Of a DNA stretch of 64,000 nucleotides, positions 57,225 through 64,000 are shown in pieces. Origin of the DNA: Ziziphus jujuba. Lineage: Eukaryota; Streptophyta; Magnoliopsida; Rosales; Rhamnaceae. The notes beneath the pieces are model-generated. The model ran no database searches. It had not been told where the DNA came from and worked only from the letters and a program-made list of their open reading frames with translations. Each line of letters opens with the position of its first letter. Positions within the stretch are counted from its first letter, which is position 1. Where the stretch lies: the NCBI RefSeq assembly GCF_031755915.1, contig NC_083383.1:28171001-28235000 (forward strand), read 5' to 3'. The translations under genes and the position numbers were made by a program.

Positions 57225-60200
57225 TCAATTAGTTGCAGTCCTAAAGCCAAGATGCACTAATAGAGCTATAATTGTCAGGAAGCTCATAAGCACTCCACCC
57301 AGGAGAACCCTATCAACAATTCCCCATCTATCCACGCTTCCTTTGGTCAACTCTTGCTTGTTCGTGGATTTGGATGCATTTTCAATTTCCTTTTTCTGCA
57401 CATGGTTCTTTCGCTTCCTAAGCAACCATCCAATCAAATTTCTGCTGTTACGATCTTCTGGCCGATTCAATGATACAACATTTTCTTCCGGAGTGGTTTG
57501 TCCACAGCTTTCAGGTCCACAAGCACAATATTCTGGCTCTTCTGAAGAGACACAACCCCCACAAGTGTTTGTGCAGGGACTGCACTCGTTCTCAGTTGAC
57601 ATTCCCTTGCTTTGAGCAGTGTGGTTATGTGTGAGCTGGATAGTCTCTAACACTTCTCCAAAGACTGACCACCTTCCCACAGATGTTATTCTCACCATAG
57701 CTGAAGTTCCCAACATACTCTCTGGTGCAACCACGAGCACCTGCACATATCCCTTGGTATGGCCAACCTAGTGCAAAGAAGGGACATCAAGTTATAAAAG
57801 ATGATATATCAACATTTATTGGCATATGATATCTTCAAGATACTTGAAAAAGACAGGCAAACTCTAGGGGGACGCTTAAGTGCTAGTTACAACACCAATT
57901 AATTAGAACTCGTGTATTTTCCGAAATTAAGATTAAAACAAATATTGAAATGAAAAACTTGCAGCTCGTCCGTCATCCTTGAACTTGAGAAAATAAGCAA
58001 GTTGCTCCAGCAAATGTCAATCCAAGTCCAAAGATGCTTCCTAATGGAAATTGCAAGAAATATAAAAAATCTGAATAACAGTATTGTTAATTATTTTATC
58101 ATCAAACACAGCGTCCAGAGACCGTGTATAATTCTTCACGCAATATATTGCAAATTGGGTAAAAGGCCCCAAATAATTGTTCATTCTGACATGATACATA
58201 GGTTATTGCCTTCTATTTTTTTTTTTTTTTCAAATTGTTTTCCAAAATATAACTAGTTTCAATGGGGAGTAGTCCCTCACTTAAATATGTCTGTAGAACA
58301 ACTCCTGGCCATACAACAATTAAAAGAATATGGACATCAACATGGAATCTAAACATTAACTACTACGAGCTTTATTTTTCAAAATAACGAGCTTTATTTT
58401 TCAAAATAGTGAGCAGAAAAGGTGATGGATGATAGACAACAGCACAATAAGTATTAATTTGCAAACGTGTACAAAAACTTACCAAGTGAACACGGTCAGT
58501 GGCAATTTCAGTTATCCAAATTCTTTCCACTCTGCCCTCCATTCCATTATAAGGTGTGAATGCTTCAAAAACAGAAGTCAGCTCACGGCTACGTTTCTTC
58601 ACCACAGTACTAGGAACTTTTTTCATTCTTGCAGCAGGTGTCCCTAAATTTAGAAAGAACCTGAATCAAGCAAGAGTTTTGAATTTTGTTTAACCCTACT
58701 TAATTTCCATACGACAGCATGACATCTAACTCACTCCACATTGTTAAAATAGATACTATCCTGATAATATTGCTTCTTATCACCAAAATAGATTTGATCT
58801 TTAATTAAATGTATGTGTGCAGTTTGACACTCTTAACATGTGTAAACATTATGAGACAGTAGAATTAAAAAAAAAAAAAAAAAAAAATCAATCCAACACT
58901 TGAGCACTGGGAAAGATCATCCCTGTGCATATGAGGTTAAATAAGTCGGGGAGAGGAAGCACAATTTGAAGGCGGTCTTATTTACTCGACATGCCTACTT
59001 TTCAGCAAAACTGTTTTAAGCATGCTAAATCATTCTACTTTATATATGTGATTGGGTCCACTACCTATTAGTTCAAGCTTTCAGGACTTAGAGAGTATGA
59101 TCAAGGATCAAGTTGGAAACTTCAATGCAACCATGGTATCACCTCTCATAGGCAGAAATTCAGTGAAGCAGAAGACAAGCTGTAAGTATGGTAACTAAAT
59201 TTGCTTTTTGAGGTTGGTCTAATATTTGGGATTGATTACTTTAGAGTTATATTTGTTTATTAGAAGTCTTATATTATATCAACATTGTTCCTTCACACCA
59301 TGTTTGCTTTCTATTCATAAGCAAACATTTTGGACACCATCAACCTATGAAAATCTCTCTCTAAAAGTCCCAAACAAACACATAATTAGCCAGCAGCATT
59401 GAATTCCGAAAAAATTTAATCCAGTTCGTTTTGCCCTCCAAAGCTAGAAAGTATCCTTCTAAACAAAAACCTTCAATTCTGAACCCTTGGTTGGGACCTA
59501 ATCGATATGCAGCCTTCTTAATTGTTTTTGGGGATATCCTATATTATATGGGCATTAGAACAAGTAACAACAAAAATTTTGTGGCACTTAGGTCTATAGA
59601 AGTTACTTCAGCAACTTGCATCGCTTACTTTTTACTTGGCTTGCTTAAAAAGACACTACTTTTACAAAGCATTTTAGTTATACATTTATAATGAACTTGC
59701 CTGGTCGAGGATAGAATTGTGATATATGAACTTGAGGGAACTTGTAATCCTTAATGAGGTTAACAGTTTCAGCAAAATCTTCATCTGTTTCACCTGAAAA
59801 CCCCATCTATCGAGTGTCAATTCCAAGAAATTTATTCCTTAAACTGTTAATGCTGTTAGAATCAGTACATGCAAATAAAAATTGAACATTTCAGAAAACA
59901 AAAGAAAAAAGGATAAAAAGAAGATAAAGAGGGCAAGGCCGTTATGGGGAAAAGGAATGAAAATTCAAGAAGAAGAGCAATAATGTTTCATTACATTCAA
60001 ATCTATATAAGAAATGGCTGCAGTGGGACATCATATAAAAGTATGATACCATATGGAGGAGAGTCCAAAGTATTTGGGCTTTCCAGCATGTACTATGAGG
60101 TCATTCCAAAAAACGTCTAGAATGCATCAAACTAATTCCCTACTCGCTTAACTACTTATATGAAATCATGATTTCGTACATTATCAGCGTTCGTGCCATT

Positions 60201-63200
60201 TCATACTCTCTTGAATAAAAGATACAAAACAATTATACCATTTCAATAGTTATATATCCTTTAATTGTTCTGAAGTGTCACAAAGTTTTGCAACTTTCTA
60301 GTTTTGACTTGAAACTGCTACAATGTAAATTGCAGCTTTTTGTTGAATACACACATCAATTAACCATATTCACCCAAAAAAATACATCAATTAACCATTT
60401 AAATGGCATTAGCAGCAGTTTAATTTATTTTACTCTTAATTTAAAAGACAAAAATTGGACATAAAACTTGAAATCAATAAGAGATTATTACAAGTCATCA
60501 TGTGGAACACTAGTACCAGGAAATCCACATATTATATCGGTTGCAATCTGCATCCCTGGAACAAGCTCAGTCAAGGTATCTACAACTGTCCTGAACTCGC
60601 CAACAGAATATTCTCGATTCATTGCCTGAGACAATAATAGCCATTGGAATAAGAAGCATCAACACCATAGGAATTAGAAGTCTCTACCTCTAACACAAGA
60701 CATTGATAAATTTATATGTTAACATAAAATCAAAATCAACAGAAATAGGAAATTTAGCAATTTTGTGGACATGAAAGCTTATCCGATGTACTTACACTCA
60801 AGACCCTGTCACTCCCAGACTGTACAGGTACATGCAAAAACGAGTATACACATGGGTGGCACAACACATCTGCAATCTCTTTCAAGTGCTCTAGAATATA
60901 GGGAGGATTTGTCATCCCTATACGAAGCATTGTGCTTTTATCAGAGGGAAGTTCTGCAACAATGGCATTCAACAATGTAGGAAGGTTGACCCCAATGTCA
61001 CGGCCTACAAGGGTTAAGGGCATCATCAATATTCAACTCGTATAAAAGCAACAAAGTAACATGGCGATAGTGCACAGAGGTTGAACATGAACTCGACTGT
61101 TTACTTGTGAAGGCTCTAATGAACTGGTGTTGGGCTTAAAGCTAAGGCTTTTAAAATGAAGTAAATGCCTGAGCTATGTGATTATGTTAGACTTTTAATT
61201 TCAAACTTGAAATTTCCAACGATGCTGATATTGTTATGCTTGGCTAAGATCATTTCACATTCACTAAAACTCAACCAAAATTTATCCAAGAAAAAAAGCA
61301 CAACTTCCCATAAAAATGTAAATTATAGTAACTTTTTTTTGGCATTGTTTATGTGAATATTATTTTAACAAAAGAACTTATAATATTAACAAAAGAACTT
61401 AGAAAAAAAATCTTTTAATTTCAAGTGTCAAGAATTTAATTTTGGCAGATCATATAAAGTTACCATATGCTCCAGTATCTTCACTACTCAGCCATATTTC
61501 CTTTACCCCATCAGCTATGACAGTTCTTACACGCCCTACCTGCAGCGTGAATTTCAATGAGATTCAAACCAAATTTAGCAAAATAACAAAAACTGACGTC
61601 CAACCACTTACAAGGCTATCAATAGTATAACTCCCTAAGTGCCCACGAGCATGCTTAGTTTTGCAATAAGTGCAGGCACCTAGACAACCAACATTGATTG
61701 GAAGAATCTCAACAAACTTGTTCTTTCTCACCTGCAGGGAGAATTCAATTTATATTCCATCTATAGACTACATGACAATTTATGAGAATTTTTGTTCAAG
61801 TGGAAGAAATGAAAAATATGTGCAAAGAAGAGAACAACGTGGTAAATAAAGCCAAAAACCCAAAAAAAAAAAAAAAAAAATCTTGAATTTTGATGCAACA
61901 GAAATATATAAAAAGCACCTTTGGGAGGTCAAGTGCAGGTAATGTCCTGCGGTTCAAAAGGCGAACTTCATGACCTTTTAGAGTCTCTTCAACAACTTCA
62001 ACCACACGGTCAATTTGCTGGACTCCAACTATACTGACCCCTTCTAGTTCTTTCAGATCTCGACTTCCTTGAGGCACACAACCAGCCACCACCAGTGGCT
62101 TTCTTGCAATTTTGCATTTTGATATTAAAGTGTCCATTGCAGACTGACTTGGTGATTTAACCGTACAGCTGCATCAGGTAATATGAATCAATAAACTGAT
62201 AATTCAAAGTGAAAGAGAATTTAACTTAGAACACAGGAACTATCAACTAATATATATGTACATATGCAAACATGATGGCATAAAGATGGAAAAACTTTAG
62301 AAAGAACATTTGGCACTTCTTATAAACGCAGATGCATCCAATCAGAAAAGAAGAGCCAATTTTCGACAATCTGATGAATTCTCCAATCATTTTGCTACTT
62401 TGATAAGTGCTCCTGCATTCCTAAAATCTTAAAGTATACCAATCAGCAATAGGTAGGAATACAGGGCGCTTTAAGGAGATTTTGAGGAGGATTCCCAATT
62501 AACAAGTAGTGGAAGACCCTAATTCAAATACTTTGGCTCAAACATTCAAAATGAGAAGCTTAGCCCATCTTTCCAGCCTTAGAAACTTTTTTCCTGCAAT
62601 CCATAATTCTTGAAATTTTCCATAAAGGTCTGATAGCATGAAAAATTAGGAAAATAATTAATGGGGTCTTTTGAATCTTTGATGCACAGCTTTTGCATCT
62701 TGCAAGTCAATAACTTTGTTGAGACAATCCAAATGCTAGTGGACTTATACTTCCATTATTCTAAATGATTTTACACGGAGTATAAACAGTGAAGTATAAT
62801 GCAATAGGAGAAATAGCGCTGGGGTAGAAAATTACCATGCAAGTATATCAAATTATCATCATATCAGAGATCAATGACAACTGACCAACACCAGTTATCT
62901 CGTCAACCAGAAATAACTTCGTCATAACTAGAATAACCCATAGACTCATAGTCTGCTCACTCGTCAAATAGAGAAGGAAAACTTATATGAAAATCATGTC
63001 AAACAACTAAGACAAATGACTGATGATGATGCCCCAAATATTGAAATATTGCTAAATGATTAGTAGGAAAACCGACCGAGATTTTTTTGATTTACAGTTG
63101 CTTATGAGCCAAGTATCTGAAAACAATTAACTTAGAAAAGAGACAATTACTTACGTGTTTATGAGCCACAGATCTGCTTCCTCAGGATTGTCACTTAATG

Positions 63201-63246
63201 AATAACCAAATGTTGAAAGCTGACCAGCCATGTATTCACTATCACT
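57225..63246 (-). CDS. CDKAL1: CDKAL1-type tRNA methylthiotransferase (5' end outside window)
   Basis: Nine exons read on the minus strand: 63155-63246, 61919-62168, 61612-61731, 61464-61539, 60796-61004, 60517-60625, 59701-59793, 58483-58643, 57225-57767 (550 residues). They join without frame breaks. The UPF0004 domain is seen from [10 protein letters not shown] through INTC and AGCVPQGS. The radical-SAM triad is CLGACTYC (CxxxCxxC). HVPVQSGSD and [10 protein letters not shown] are family motifs. The TRAM domain (ELTSVFEAF ... [15 protein letters not shown] ... [11 protein letters not shown]) follows. Residues near the end ([20 protein letters not shown]) form a membrane tail. The enzyme adds methylthio to t6A37 of tRNA-Lys(UUU) using two Fe-S clusters. 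Exon 7 ends in a GC donor. The exon(s) with the first cluster Cys lie beyond 64000. Family as At1g72090. Confidence 0.95.
59695..59700 (-). other. GC-AG intron donor
   Basis: Exon 7 of the methylthiotransferase ends CGACCAG followed by GCAAGT, and the next exon starts after TTTAG. Only this GC donor keeps the conserved PRPGTPAARM reading. The nearby GT at 59696 gives the wrong frame. Confidence 0.85.
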
Positions 63247-64000
63247 CTGACAAAAGTGTAGTGGAGACAAACTTTAATTTAATTGAGAAACCGACACAGC
63301 AAAGCTCGGTAAAAGAATAAGAAACATGCTGGATCTTATTTACATAGAAAGCTTTAACAGATGGCTTATGAGCCATTTGGAAAACCACTGAACTTAGCTC
63401 AAACATAAAAAGGCTCAGGCCTTAGTTGGGAACTATTATCAGATTGAAGTTAGGATTTTCTCATTACTATTACAATATTAAGCTAACCAATTATTATAAC
63501 CACATAAATCAACAATACCAGCTCGAAAATTCATACATTTTTGCTCTTTGAGATTGGAATGACATCTCAATCATTTTGGAAGTCTATTATTTATTGATTA
63601 CGTTACAGTAAACCCTAGAAACCATGGCGGCAAATATTTAATAATTATGTCACAGTAAACTCAAGAAAGTATGGCGGAAAATATTAAACAAGCACAGAAC
63701 ATATAATATTTTTTCATTTTCTAATTTTATTACTTGAATGATACCTTACAGAAAAAAAAAAAAAAAAATGATATATATAATAAATTTATTGCACACTACA
63801 CCTATATTCTAATGAATTGCTTTGTCAAAATATACATGTATAACAAAAGTATGTGAGGAATTTACATAAAACTAACACTTAATTCTTTCGAAATTTAACA
63901 ACTTCATGAACACAAATATTTGAATCGAAAATTTAACGATTTGTGAAAATCAGACAAGTTTTAATTAAAAATGCAAACTAATATTGAAAATCTTCCTAGA
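63247..64000 (-). other. intron sequence of the methylthiotransferase gene
   Basis: No exon matching the expected upstream part (Cys-containing FGC segment) is seen. The stretch is AT-rich, has an A17 run near 63755, and is taken as intron continuing beyond the window. Confidence 0.6.

Noticed and set aside
57202..57615. 137-codon plus-strand frame
   Set aside because: It is antisense to the last exon of the methylthiotransferase, which is supported by domain content and splice sites.
59695..59700. Using the nearby GT (GTTCAT) as donor of methylthiotransferase exon 7
   Set aside because: It adds four bases and shifts the frame, losing the conserved segment after PRPG; the GC donor keeps it.
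1..64000. CRISPR arrays, bacterial operons, tRNA or rRNA genes
   Set aside because: Short tandem repeats here lack the regular repeat-spacer form, the genome is plant nuclear, and I could not find cloverleaf or rRNA core sequences by reading.

Overview
This is a nuclear window from a flowering plant, almost certainly a eudicot. The evidence is an AT-rich background with many (TA)n microsatellites, spliced genes with GT-AG introns (and one GC-AG intron), Ty1/copia and gypsy-type LTR sequences, and plant-specific families (L-type lectin receptor kinase, MCTP/FTIP, LEA-TMEM205 fusion). I cannot name the species.

Layout. 1-8100: repeat DNA carrying a young Ty1/copia element (1025-7421, minus strand). 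It has 506-bp LTRs with 8 differences, a perfect 5-bp target duplication (TSD), PBS and PPT, but has lost most of gag and all of protease. 8840-22100: a duplicated, dead copy of a LEA/TMEM205-like gene, split by an old copia element (10344-21712) that itself holds two large solo LTRs of one other family (13039-15996 and about 17669-21147). 22214-24740: an L-type lectin receptor kinase pseudogene, broken by stops, frameshifts and a solo copia LTR (23016-23669). 25558-27747: the intact LEA/TMEM205-like gene (minus strand, two exons), with a MITE in its intron and a tight ABRE/DRE cluster upstream. 27936-33480: AT-rich intergenic DNA. 33480-39880: a gene with a promoter-like region, a probable long 5' UTR intron and one large coding exon for a DLN-motif protein related to the C-terminal part of plant TFIIS-N family proteins (At4g24200 type); the TFIIS N-terminal domain is not in the window. 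39881-53260: gene-poor DNA with small repeats and MITE/CACTA remnants. 53556-56648: an intronless MCTP gene (MCTP6-like, four C2 domains plus PRT_C). 57225-63246 and beyond: nine exons of a CDKAL1-type tRNA methylthiotransferase (minus strand), 5' end outside the window.

How the parts relate. The intact genes are not one pathway. LEA/TMEM205, MCTP and CDKAL1 recall Arabidopsis At1g22600-At1g22610 and At1g72090-At1g72100, so the window looks like one ancestral block from which both Arabidopsis duplicates lost genes. Between and inside these genes the DNA records a sequence of events: gene duplication, decay of one copy, copia insertion, nested solo LTRs, and a MITE insertion into the surviving copy after the duplication.
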